DNA from: Siphonodentalium dalli
Taxonomy: Eukaryota; Mollusca; Scaphopoda; Gadilida; Siphonodentaliidae
NCBI GenBank assembly: GCA_032622095.1
Contig: CP136064.1
Location: forward strand, 43,108,989 to 43,172,988
Direction of reading: 5' to 3'
Length of the DNA: 64,000 nucleotides
Positions 21,201-29,839 of this stretch are shown one piece after another. A program made the position numbers and the translations under genes. The notes beneath the pieces are model-generated. The model was not told the DNA's origin. It did not search any database and was given only the letters and a program-made list of their open reading frames with translations. The stretch's first letter is position 1; each line of letters starts with the position of its first letter.

Positions 21201-22421
21201 CTGCGTGTTGTTATTGGGAGACTGTGTTGGAATTTGAAATGTGTTACTTAACAATTGTTTTGGTAGTTTTGAAAAGTTGTTCATGTTATTAATGTTATAT
21301 TAAAATGTACTGATATATGAGTATAAGTCATGACTTGAAGGTCGAATGGGGTCATCGGTTTGACCGGCAGAGTAATTAATCAATTCCAATTACCACTATC
21401 GATCTTCATGTCATTTCTTAAATATGAGTCATGTGCACCTGGCGACAGTGGATACAAATAAGTGGTGATCAAGAAAATATTGACACAGCCATCGAATTCC
21501 TGGAATAATTCCCTTTGTTTTGATATATTGATGAGCCACGAGCTTGCGTTAGTGGAGATATACCACATGAAAACTATCGGAGATTGGCGAAAGCAAGTTG
21601 TTGAACAAGGCTCGCTTTGGTATAAAGGCCATGAGACCGGTTCTGGTTCGCCTAATTTTTCGCCAGTCTCCGATTGGAGAATGCAAAAACTAGGGGTATC
21701 GCACCTTATAAATAAATTAAACTGGATGCAGCGAAATTCTCACCGTTTGCACGTTACTCCAACTTCGTACAAATGGTGAAACAAACGCTCCTTAGTTTAG
21801 CATATCAGTAAATACAGTCCCTTTTTAAATGTGTCTTTTCATGTTGAATTTTTTTTCAACCACCCTTATCACCCATGTTTATCTCACAGTCAACTCTAAG
21901 TAACCCAACACAAATCGATTATCATAGTTATATTCTAATTAACTCCGGTATTGACATCGACGTTGAGTGCGTGTGCCGATAATATACATGTGTCTTACTA
22001 AATTATGATTCCGGGTTTAGGGGCTACTATGTTATAAATATACATAGTACGTGTATAGTATTGCATTTATTTCTGAAGCTATTGTACTGGGTTTGATCTG
22101 AACGGCTATACAAGTTTATAAGTCGCTTTTGAATGTGGATAAATGTTATCTATCTTCATAAAGTGATGTGCATACTATCAGGTGGATTAATTTTAAATTC
22201 TTTTTAAAACAGATGCGTGGATAAATGGCAACGATGAAAACACTGAGGGAACATTTGTTCTGCAGAACGGGACAGAAATGACCTACTTCGGATGGAATTC
22301 AGTACCATCAAACAACCAAGAAAAAAGCCACATATATCTTAAGTCAGGATCATTCGAATGGGACTTACTCGGTTCCAAAGAGGACAATGGTGTCGTCTGT
22401 GAAATAGACATGGTTGCTTGA
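8175..22421 (+). CDS. PAN/apple-like plus C-type lectin domain protein, three exons, probably secreted
   Basis: Exons join(8175-8418, 19931-20137, 22213-22421); 660 nt, 219 residues, TGA stop. Both introns are phase 1 with donors GTAAGT and GTGAGT and acceptors TTTTTAAAACAG, and the frame stays open across the joins. Residues 1-16 form a weak signal-like stretch (GILLIL), so an upstream exon cannot be excluded. Residues 19-78 look like a PAN/apple module (Cys46, 48, 50, 56, 68; CSSFRY). Residues 88-217 form a long-form C-type lectin domain: Cys89/Cys104 pair, FC121, GGHLLTIDS, WING at 153-156, VVC213E. The canonical inner Cys pair is missing, EPN/QPD is replaced by VPS and WND by EWD, so classical calcium-dependent sugar binding is doubtful. 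Likely extracellular recognition, as in molluscan lectin families. No polyadenylation signal was seen nearby. Confidence 0.85.
9242..9273 (+). repeat. (TCTG)n microsatellite at the Helitron 5' end
   Basis: About eight uninterrupted TCTG units, followed by TGTTCTATAG. A second TCTG tract with the same downstream sequence lies at 10584-10622. Confidence 0.95.
9425..10560 (+). repeat. Tandem units of about 135 bp inside the Helitron
   Basis: Landmark GTCGCCGATTNCCACCAAA followed by ATAATCATCCCCATGATATGAGGAATCTAAT recurs near 9429, 9566, 9714, 9849, 10122, 10269 and 10400. Between landmarks are (GA)GTCAGGG..GGGGGG..GGGCACC stretches; a 14-G run lies at 9540-9553. Confidence 0.8.
10580..10990 (+). 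repeat. Internal second copy of the Helitron 5' segment
   Basis: 10584-10760 repeats 9242-9440: the TCTG run, GTTCTATA, the ACAAGGAAGATAATGGT..GGGTTAAAATTTTCTAAA block, then another diverged 135-bp unit near 10781. The element therefore contains a partial copy of its own left end. Confidence 0.75.
12096..12223. repeat. Hairpin palindrome, about 128 bp
   Basis: Outer arms AGTGAATATCGGAA (12096) and TTCCGGTATTCACT (to 12223) enclose an inner near-perfect inverted pair, 12118-12150 against 12162-12194 (CACAGTGAGATACTGGAATC on the left). The loop is about a dozen bases. Foldback or MITE-like; no ORF. Confidence 0.85.
12730..12948. repeat. 24-bp minisatellite, about nine units, readable on both strands
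   Basis: The unit is GCAGGTATACCAGCATTGGC plus four bases. The plus-strand frame reads AGIPALAS-like octapeptides and the minus-strand frame reads AGIPALAN-like octapeptides, because the unit is nearly its own reverse complement. Both ORFs (12729-13184 plus, 12737-13141 minus) run on into non-repetitive residues with no domain, so a real protein is unlikely. It lies inside intron 1. Confidence 0.9.
14283..14392. repeat. Duplicated palindromic box
   Basis: The self-complementary word GGCGTAATTACGCC appears twice (about 14307 and 14347) in a roughly 40-bp direct repeat, flanked by further ACGCCGTAT / ATACGGTG words in inverted orientation. Confidence 0.7.
14640..14735 (+). repeat. Dispersed repeat fragment shared with 63200-63290
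   Basis: CAAGCCATATTTC, TAAATCCTGAAAAATTACCC and GGGCATTACTGTA occur in the same order in both places. Class unknown. Confidence 0.65.
15890..16110 (-). mobile_element. 3' end of a 5'-truncated non-LTR element, minus strand
   Basis: Read on the minus strand, a short tail region (TGCCACCCCCTCGAATATAC) is followed by TTGAAATAAAATATCC and three further ATCCT units, then flank. A poly(A)-signal-like AATAAA next to a short pentanucleotide tail is the usual 3' terminus of several LINE clades. No coding sequence remains. Confidence 0.5.
17021..17422. mobile_element. piggyBac-like MITE with TTAA ends and two mirrored hairpins
   Basis: Perfect 18-bp terminal inverted repeats TTAACCCTTTACCCAACA (17021-17038 and 17405-17422) begin with TTAA, the target duplicated by piggyBac elements, and continue with CCC. 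Inside are two long hairpins, 17172-17242 and 17323-17393, whose arms all share GCCAATGCATTCTCTTATAT. The hairpin centres are reverse complements of each other, so four copies of one arm lie in alternating orientation. No transposase ORF; non-autonomous. Confidence 0.85.
17470..17535 (+). repeat. Outlying units of the 40-bp minisatellite
   Basis: GAATGGGTCAGCATGTGTGATCGGG followed by ATGCATGTGTTTATGAATTTGATCAG is the same unit as the main array at 18605-19470, roughly 1.07 kb away. The array seems split by an intervening insertion. Confidence 0.75.
17536..18604. other. Sequence separating the two parts of the 40-bp array; possible hAT-like insertion
   Basis: Both ends are rich in GGACCG/CGGTCC words. 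The right side (18486-18606) contains palindromic GGACCGCGGTCCAG..CTGGACCGCGGACC and ends GGTCGCATCCCTAG, whose complement CTAGGGATGCGACC resembles hAT-type termini. No matching left terminus, 8-bp duplication or transposase was found, so the class is a guess. Confidence 0.35.
18605..19470 (+). repeat. 40-bp minisatellite array, about 20 units
   Basis: The unit core is TCAGCTCGTGTTGTCAGGG, then TGCATGTGTTTATGGATTGTG. Variants (ATTGAGGTACAT, TATTGATTGGATCAG) recur in the same order, giving a higher-order period of about five units, roughly 200 bp. Edges are the most diverged. Because 40 is not divisible by three, long Cys/Val-rich ORFs arise in all plus frames; they are artefacts. Confidence 0.95.
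19870..19887 (+). repeat. G18 homopolymer next to the exon 2 acceptor
   Basis: Eighteen consecutive G, 43 bases upstream of the first base of lectin exon 2, between the likely branch region and the polypyrimidine tract. It could form a G-quadruplex in the pre-mRNA or be a sequencing-prone homopolymer. Confidence 0.9.
19931..20137 (+). CDS. Lectin gene exon 2: N-terminal half of the C-type lectin domain
   Basis: The acceptor is TTGTTTTTTTAAAACAG|AG and the donor is GGTG|GTGAGT. It codes for residues 82-150 plus one base: CGQHPGYTYEATINVCF, then NPEAASFCNNTGGHLLTIDS, both strong C-type lectin signatures. An alternative donor three bases upstream (ACAG|GTGGTG) would break the phase match to exon 3. 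Confidence 0.9.
20138..22212 (+). other. Intron 2 of the lectin gene (2.1 kb)
   Basis: Phase 1, GTGAGT to TTTTTAAAACAG. It contains a 12-C stretch near 20331 and an imperfect inverted pair at 21577-21594 and 21658-21675 (ATCGGAGATTGGCGAAA against TTTCGCCAGTCTCCGAT). No other exon is recognised. Confidence 0.8.
22213..22421 (+). CDS. Lectin gene exon 3: C-terminal half of the C-type lectin domain and stop
   Basis: Residue 151 (Asp) is assembled across the intron, followed by AWING, TYFGWNSVPSNNQEKSHIYL, FEWD, DNGVVCEI and DMVA, then stop at 22419-22421. Conserved inner cysteines are absent around SHIYL and after EWD. Four residues follow the CEI motif, giving a very short C-terminus. Confidence 0.9.
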
Positions 22422-22654
22422 ATGTAACTTTCACACCGCGTAATCAAACAGCTGGTATGCGCCCTAAAACTCTTCATCTGCGTGCTGGTACAAATTTAGA
22501 TCATGCCACGAATTTCTACGCCCGTAGAGATGATATTCCACCAGTAGAAAACCTGGGAATTCAATTTTTGACAGGGAACCTCACAAAGTCGAAAAAATAA
22601 CGTGGGGAATATACTTCTTAGTTATTATCTGCTCCTTTTAATAATGTAATTCAC
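22422..22654 (+). other. Presumed 3' UTR and flank of the lectin gene
   Basis: No AATAAA or ATTAAA is visible before the next repeat element, so the transcript end is undefined. The 60-codon ORF at 22418-22600 is an artefact. Confidence 0.4.
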
Positions 22655-23430
22655 TGTAGATGGAGGTCCCTAACTCAAAATTCACATAATAGGCACACGC
22701 TTGACTACCAAAAGATAACATATCGGGGTTCACGATATGATGGCTATTGGCATACAATCGCGACCACGGGAGGCACGCGTGGTTTCGATTGACTATAATA
22801 TTTAATATGAAGGGTAATAATTCTATAAAGAATGTACCTTTACGAAATAACGGCGATTTGTATGAGAAATTCCAACACCACAATAGATCAACTCTTGTGA
22901 AATATAAGTCAAATTCTTCTATATATAGGGTGGGTGGACTTGGGGAGGTTTGGGTTACACTCTTTAAAACATTTCTTCAAATAATTCCGTTAATTCGTCA
23001 AAAACTCTTCTTCAAATATCTCCGTTATTTAGTTAATAAAAATAATTTCCTATTTCAATATTTCGCTCTATTTCGCTGCATTTTGTATTCCGCTATTTCG
23101 CTGTATTTTCCTATTTCGCTGTATTTCATATATCGATAATTCGCTATATTTGACATATTATGGGATATATGATTATATGATACCCTACATTCTGATATTC
23201 AATCGAACATCACGTGCCACCCGTGCTCGCGATTAGATGCCACTAGCCACCCAATCGTGAACCCCGATTACACATTGTTTGCTATCAAATCCTTGGCGTA
23301 TTGGTTGCAAAATTGAACTTTGTGAGCGATTTTGCTTTGCGTCGCTTACAATTATGGAAGTTATCCCGGGTATTTATTTCAATGTGTATTGCAATTTCGA
23401 GTTGGGACCTTCTCGTATATACATTACAGT
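22655..23430. mobile_element. Inverted-repeat element, about 0.78 kb, non-autonomous
   Basis: Imperfect terminal inverted repeats of about 130 bp: GGAGGTCCCTAACTCAAAATT near 22661 pairs with the complement of AATTTCGAGTTGGGACCTTC near 23390-23413. ATCGGGGTTCACGAT..CGCGACCACGGGAGGCACG pairs with 23205-23270. The core contains TTCCGTTATTTCGTCAAAAA units and a CTATTTCGCTGTATT minisatellite (23055-23145). A core fragment recurs at 2700-2965. Confidence 0.75.
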
Positions 23431-23660
23431 ACATTACAGTAAAAAGGTATTCCCCGTGTTGTTTTATCGACTGTATAAGGTTCCCTGTCAAATCTTCAAA
23501 AAGTTATTAGGTTTTGAATACTGGTGGATTATGATTGTTAAAATTTAGATTATTTCTTTGCCAAAACGACAAATTGTTGTGGAATTCAGTTTCATGCATA
23601 TTGCACAATGTGCATGTTGAAGTTATGGACATTATACGACGTTAATGCATGAATTAATAG
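23431..23660. other. Spacer, nothing recognised
   Basis: No supported features. Confidence 0.4.
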
Positions 23661-23956
23661 AAAAATATATGTTTAATTAACCATAAAATTGTCTAGCCTG
23701 CAGAGCGGTTCGCAATCATACTATATGCGTCCAAGTGTGGGTACCCACCATAATTTCGGGTATCAACGCCGCAGATCGATCCTGCGATGAGATGTCGCCA
23801 AACCAGAGCTGGGATGTCAAAGATGCGAATCACAGGATAGATCTGCGGCGTTGATACCCGAAAGTATGGTGGGTACCCACACTTGGACGCATATAGTATT
23901 TGTGCGAACCGCTCTGCAGGCTAGACAATTTTATGGTTAATTAGACATATATTTTT
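23661..23956. repeat. Very long hairpin palindrome (124-bp arms)
   Basis: Arms 23661-23784 and 23833-23956 are reverse complements with only a handful of differences, around a 48-bp loop. Arm words include GTCTAGCCTGCAGAGCGG and GTGTGGGTACCCACCATA. No ORF; foldback element. High arm identity implies recent formation or gene-conversion maintenance. Confidence 0.9.
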
Positions 23957-24175
23957 ATATTGATACACGCATTATCCGCCATAATTATGTTTCAAACGAA
24001 CTACCTCGACGAAAAGTGTTTTGAAAAGTGGATATCACCATTTAACTGGGAGATATATAGCTTCATCTGAGGGAAGATATGTTCATTTATCAAAACCGCA
24101 ATTATCTGGTTTGGGGATACCCTCGGGTTTGGCGATACCACGTACACGGGGGTGTTGAATGCCTGTATTATTGAA

Positions 24176-24357
24176 TGCACATATTCTAGGACGGGTGACG
24201 TGTAATAAACACAGAACGACACTTATGTTAATGGGTTTGTTGATACGGCACTTGTGCCATCGCGGAAGCATAGAACTCGAGGCTGCGCCTTTCGATCTAT
24301 CCTTCCGCGTTACTCTCATGTCAACAAACCCATTAACGCACTCGTGTCGTTCTGTGT
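24176..24357. repeat. Hairpin element, ACACAGAACGACAC family, copy 1
   Basis: Imperfect arms 24209-24248 and 24319-24357 end in ACACAGAACGACAC and GTGTCGTTCTGTGT. The upstream ATTCTAGGACG..CGTGTAATAA is also present next to the copy at 35489-35574, so the element extends left of the arms. Confidence 0.8.
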
Positions 24358-25349
24358 ATATATATATTATACATGTAAATGATGATCTTCCTGAATAGAT
24401 TAAACATATCAGTTGGCGATTTCGGTAAACGTTACACTAATTTTTTACACTTTGATCGTGTTTGTACTTATATAATCAGGGGACAATTCCAATTATCTGC
24501 AATCAATAAAGAGTTCGTTGAACATTCTGGGTAGAAATACGTGTTATGACTCATCAGAAACAGTATGAAGTATACCGTAGATTAAGCACCCGTGCAGAGT
24601 AACAGTTCCAACACGCAGAAAAGAGTTGTTGGTGCAGATCATGCCGTTTGATTACGCTGTGTGCATTCGTGTATGATGCTACATGTCCGAAGACCATTCA
24701 CCATTCTGTTGTTTGCCTTACTGTTTTAAATGGAGATTGCTCATTGGGGCATTCAGTTTGCATACGGTATAAGATAGACCGATTAACCATTTCTATATAC
24801 TATAACTCATCGACGAGTAGTTATCCCTTACGAAATGTTCAGATAATGCGCTCATATGTCGTCTGCTGAACTTATTATCTGAACATAATTCCACCAATAA
24901 ATACGATTGCACTTGATATTAGCTGTCGTCTGCTTGTACTTCATAAACAACCCTCCATATGAATAATAGACCATTCCAATGTATAAATGTATACCTTTAT
25001 AACTGAGCGGGAGAATCCATTCAGTAAAGAAACGGCTAATACATGAAATGCAAATGTTACATGATGCATATACACTGACAGAACTAGCTTATTGGATAAT
25101 ATATTACGTGTATAGCTGGGGAAATACAAAAATGTTTAGCACCACTGCACTCCCACACTATCCGACATTCCATGTATTCTTGCAATTTCTAAAATCTTAC
25201 TCGAATTCCCAGGTTATAGTGTGCAATTGATTCCATGTGGGGGGACGGGTCCACCCACCCAGGACCACCCGCCACAGAGACAACACGCCGCAATCGAGCC
25301 GGCACAACGAAAATTCTTTCTTTTTTTTTAGCTTTATTCAAAATAGATT
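24358..25349. other. Intergenic, nothing recognised
   Basis: AT-rich; no gene or RNA supported. Short ORFs have no domains. A G7 run near 25238 and a T-rich tract at 25319-25330 precede the LINE insertion. Confidence 0.4.
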
Positions 25350-26869
25350 AAAATATTGAAAAGGGTTAGGCGCCTCGTGACAAAAAGTGCCAAGTGGACT
25401 CCATTAATAGATATACCTTTATTTGATGACCCTATGTTCCTTACTTATGACTACCCTTACATAGAAAAACAGGCAAATAAATTAACCAAACCTTTTTGGC
25501 ATGATGTCCTGATGGCATTTACAAAATTTCTAGAGAAAGATAGAAACAATCGCAAATTATCAGCATGTACGTTATGGAATAACCCAAATATAAAGCAATA
25601 CGGAAAAGTATTAAATTTCACCTCCTGGCGAGAAAATGGGGTTATCTTTTTAAACGATATGCTGGACAATACAGGATGTTTTCTTACACGAGACGATCTA
25701 CTAAGGATCTATAACATACATACAAACTTCATCACTCTTAATAACATCTAACATCAGATAAAATTACTTGCAAACAAACTTCAACAACCTATAAATCGAA
25801 TAGTCACTCCCCTTTTACCAAATAATTTCATTAAATTGCTTAAAAACTGTCGAGGAGGACAAGACTTTTATAAAATTTTAATCGACATTCCAACTTCTAC
25901 TGTAGCACACAAAAAAATGGCAAGTGTTATTTCCCGACAACATAATTAATTGGTGCAAACTGGATAAACTTCCCTTTCTCACGACGCCGGACACAAAGCT
26001 GCAATGGCTACAATTCCGAATAAATTCACGAATATTATCAACCAACAAGTTTCTCAAAATGTCCAATTTACGACAAGATGATAAATGCGACAGATGTAAA
26101 AGCGAGACAGAAGACATCGCCCACATATTTTGGAACTGTGTTCACGTTCAGAACTTCATTAAGGAACTCAGCGATTGGGGTAAAATTAACAGCATTGATC
26201 TTTGTCCCCAACAAACGACAATGATTCTCGGCTCTTCACCAACGGATCCTAACTTTACAACTAACATGCTATGGTTCCTAATTAAACAATACATATATAG
26301 GACTAAATTCAAGCGAATTAACTTATCGCTAAATGTTTTCCTCAAAGAGTTGAATTATAGATACCAATGTGAGAAGTATACCGCACGATGCCAATCGAAA
26401 CAAGAAGAATTTTCGAAAAACTGGTTCATTTTAGAAAAGGCTTTACATGTGTAACATATACCCACAAGTCAACAGTAATCAACTTGAGTGTCCTGGAAAT
26501 AATCTCTTCACCAACTCGAAAACTCACTTAGTTATTCTAACCGGAACTACGATATGCCCGCCAATATCACAATGCCGTCTATGGTTAGATGTCGTACCGA
26601 TACGCCGTACACAGGAAGAAAGTTGAAATATTTAAAATCTGAATTAATATATTAATTTGAACATATATTCCATTAATTCCAATTTATATATCAGTAACTG
26701 GGAGTGTATGTGGTGTACGAAAGGCGTGCAAATGAAGCGAGCGAGATGTGAGCAAATTGGAAGAATGTCACTTGATATATAATAATATGTACCTCTGTTT
26801 ATGTTTACATTCCTTCATTGATGTATGTTTATTCCAATAAAAAAAAAAAAAAAAAAAAAATATTGAAAA
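25350..26869 (+). mobile_element. 5'-truncated L1/Tx1-type retrotransposon with poly(A) tail and target-site duplication
   Basis: The element body runs from 25363 to a poly(A) tail ending at 26860, with AATAAA at 26836. It is flanked by the 13-bp direct repeat AAAATATTGAAAA (25350-25362 and 26857-26869), the signature of target-primed reverse transcription. Only the ORF2 C-terminal third and 3' UTR are present. One in-frame stop and one frameshift make it dead, but the exact duplication suggests a fairly recent insertion. Confidence 0.85.
25363..26454 (+). pseudogene. ORF2 C-terminal region of an L1/Tx1-type element
   Basis: The first block (25363-25751) contains LWNNPNIKQYGKVLNF, then SWRENGVIFLNDMLDNTGCF, a conserved stretch downstream of RT in Tx1-like L1 ORF2. 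A TAA at 25749-25751 interrupts the frame, which continues in phase to a frameshift in the A7 run near 25913. After the shift (to 26454) the frame reads PDTKLQWLQFRINSRILST and a zinc knuckle CDRCKSETEDIAHIFWNC, then a basic tail. RT and endonuclease are absent through 5' truncation. Confidence 0.85.
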
Positions 26870-26993
26870 CATGATTTTATATAGATACTTGTAGATGTGA
26901 TACAGTGGAATGGAATATATAGTATATGCTATATATGAGATGCGATCAATATAATGAATATATAATATAATATAACAATAACATGATTTTTGA

Positions 26994-27135
26994 GGGCGTT
27001 ATGGTTTATTAACGGCCCGGCTGGAATGATTAACAGCCCAAGGGCCTATTAGCGGCCCGAGACGAAGTCGAGGGACGCTAATAGGCCCGAGGGCTGTTAA
27101 TCATTCCAGAGGGCCGTTAATAAACCATAATGCCC
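26994..27135. repeat. Hairpin palindrome (about 60-bp arms)
   Basis: Arms 26994-27054 and 27076-27135 match in inverted orientation (GGTTTATTAACGGCCC, GGAATGATTAACAGCCC) with a short GGCCCGAGACGAAGTCGAGGG centre. No ORF. Confidence 0.85.
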
Positions 27136-27950
27136 GATGAAATTATGTTATTACTATTATTACCACAGTTTTGGACATTTGACCCATTTGAGGATTTAGT
27201 GGAATAATGAAGTAGATTAAGAGAGAAATATTTTCAACAACATTTAAATTTGATACCATTTGACTTGTCAGCTGACACGGACTGACGGAGTCTCGAAAAT
27301 AGGACAGGGGAAAACCCAGTGCTCATTGGAGACGAGTAACAACCAATGAGAGGTTGACAGCTAAAATTATCAATGCATACTTACGCTTGATACAATAATT
27401 CAATCATATAGCGTGAATTCCAATCATAAAACCATTATAGTGTCGAGGAAATCGGATACATCTTCCCATTATTTTCTTGAAATAACCACGCCAGATCGGA
27501 AGTTGAAGGGACGTAACTCTCGCGATAATAAACGAGATCTATAGTTTCCGGGCGGCGGGCCGATATTGAACTAGGCTTCTCATTATCGGCCCGCGGCCCG
27601 CTGTTTTGGTAACAATACGCTATTTGGAACGCCCCGAAAAACATTATCAATGGCCTAGAGAACGCCCTATAAAGTGGTAATACTATACGATAGTACAAAC
27701 AAAATACAAGAAAACGGAATATATAGTACGTATATAGGCTACTTTTTTATAACATAAGAACAAACATTTCAGCAAGAAGGCACGACGAGTTCAAGTTATT
27801 CATCAATGCTACCTAATGATGTCACGTCGACCAATATTAAACCATAAAATAATATATCTCAATCTGAAAAAAACTGTACACATTGAGCGATAACTTAAAG
27901 CAATCAAGTAATTTATTCGTGGTTTAAAATAGAAATTTTATATTTCGAAG
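27136..27950. other. Intergenic, nothing recognised
   Basis: No gene supported. GC-rich words GGGCGGCGGGCCGATA and TATCGGCCCGCGGCCCGC (27541-27602) form a small imperfect inverted pair. The 87-codon minus ORF here has no domain. Confidence 0.4.
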
Positions 27951-28336
27951 AAAATATGACGAAATAAACGAGAATATGACATAAACATATAGTCCAGGAT
28001 ATATTGGTCGACCTCTGCACCCCCCAGGACTCAACTTTACCCCACTAATTTTCTTTCTTAATGTCTCCTCTAATGTTTTTCGGTTGTTAACAAGAAAAAA
28101 AGTGGCCGCAGAGACTCCAGACATATAAAGTTGAGTCCTGGGGTGTGCTGGACTATATGTTTATGTCATATTCACGTTTATTTCGTCATATTTTCATATA
28201 GCATATTCGGCCGCTTTTTTTTCTTGTTAACAACCGAAAACAATTAGAGGAGACATTAAGAAAGTAAATTAGTGGGGTGAAGTTGAGTCCTGGGGGGGGG
28301 GGGGGTGCAGAGATCGACCAATATATCCTGGACTAA
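27951..28336. repeat. Nested double inverted-repeat element
   Basis: Pair b: 27991-28108 with 28208-28334 (AGTCCAGGATATATTGGTCG, GGACTCAACTT, TTCGGTTGTTAACAAGAAAA). Pair a: 27951-27998 with 28148-28194 (AATATGACGAAATAAACG). The two pairs interlock, and a partial third copy of b (AAGTTGAGTCCTGG) lies at 28128-28142. Includes a 14-G run at 28292-28305. No ORF. Confidence 0.85.
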
Positions 28337-28429
28337 TATTAAATGAAAACATAGGACAACAGGCGGATGGCGTCGCTTCTCAAATGAGGGCTTATATGAA
28401 TTAAATGAAGTTGCTGCAATTTGGGGTCA

Positions 28430-28865
28430 TGTATCTAATCCGAAGGTTCGCTATTCTGAAGGTTCGCTATTCCGAAGGTTCGCTATTCCGAAGGTTTTCT
28501 ATTCCGAATGTTCGCTATTCCGAAGGTTCGTTATTCCGAAGGTTCGCTATTCCGAAGTTATTTTTGTTCTATTATAAACGAGGACGCGCTATTGTCTATG
28601 ACTCGTGTGTGGGCTGGCGTAAATAGGTATTAAGAAGTAACGTCATACGCAATGACATTCAACATGTTATGGGGACCCACGAAAACGAAACACTGAACGA
28701 CCACCAAGACGGAGTATAGAAAGTGGAGGATTTTGGAGGCAAACTAAAGGAAGATTATAAGGGTGGCGTTATAACTCTCAATCAGTACTGAAACTCCATA
28801 ACGTACTGCATTGTGGAATATCGCTGAATAGAGGGGCGATGAACCAACATGCAATTCTGGAATTG
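28430..28865 (-). repeat. CTTCGGAATAG-family repeat, copy B (inverted)
   Basis: On the minus strand it has the same order as copy A: body first (28865 down to about 28570; ATTCAGCGATATTCC, TGACATT), then seven to eight units of GAACCTTCGGAATAGC (28556 to 28438). A small ORF (28405-28626) is produced by the minisatellite. Confidence 0.8.
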
Positions 28866-29090
28866 TATTGACGTTACTTCCAAAGACTTTATTTTGTTTC
28901 AATCATGCAGTCACCATGTTTCCATAAACTTATTATGTCTTCCTGCTATAAATAACTGAAATCTGGAACAATTTGGAAATTATAATAGGGTGTATTAATG
29001 TAATATACTATAGTGTAATGGTAAATATAATTTCATGTGCGTTTTTTTTGGGGGGGGGGGGCATGTACATTTTGATGCATTTCTGAATAA
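28866..29090. other. Spacer with G12 run
   Basis: Twelve G at 29050-29061 after a T8 run; otherwise featureless. Confidence 0.5.
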
Positions 29091-29096
29091 ATACGA

Positions 29097-29195
29097 CCAG
29101 AATAGAAAACCTTCGGAATAACGAAAATTTGGATAGAGAACATTCGGAATAGAGAACACTCGGAATAAATAACCTTCGGAATAGAGAACCCTACC
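29097..29195 (+). repeat. CTTCGGAATAG minisatellite, copy C (minisatellite only)
   Basis: About six units of AGAACCTTCGGAATA and diverged forms, in the plus orientation and opposite to copy B. The unique body of the family is not seen on either side. Confidence 0.75.
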
Positions 29196-29835
29196 CAGAT
29201 TATGGCGCCCGACACTGAGTAATGTTATCGAGAAATCAGTGCCGAGAATCTACGTCATAATGTACTCGAAACTATGGCAACAAGATGTCTCACATCGAAG
29301 TGGGTATTCATCGCATTCTCCACTTAAATAAAATACTTAACACAAATTTATAGTAAATCAGCTAGATATCAAATGTTGCTATTTCACTAGGAATCCCAAC
29401 AAAATTTCCTTAAAATATACATGTAAGTAAAATAAAATCAGTTTGATATCCGATATGACAGAGTCTAATAGCTTATTGACATCTTTGGAACATATAGAAA
29501 AACGAATGCTGACATCTTGCCTACATTTTTTTTATCAAATGATGACGTATGTCTCCGGCACTGTTAATTGCTAATTTAGTGACAACCAATTGTTTTACAA
29601 TGTTCCTTGAATTGTCAGTTTAATTACTATTAAATTATTTACTTATGCATGGTCACGCGCTTTCTGTTCGCTTCTCCCAACCAGGGACGTGGCTAGAGGG
29701 TGTCCGTTGTGGGTGTCAATTCCAACTGCACCACCCCCTCCCTTGCACCCCCTTGCACCTCAGTGCTCAGGCCTAATAATATCCTATATATTCATAAACC
29801 ATGCTTCTATATTCCCGGTATGAGAACATTCAGAT
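29196..29835. other. Intergenic, nothing recognised
   Basis: No gene, RNA or repeat supported. Confidence 0.4.
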
Positions 29836-29839
29836 ATTT

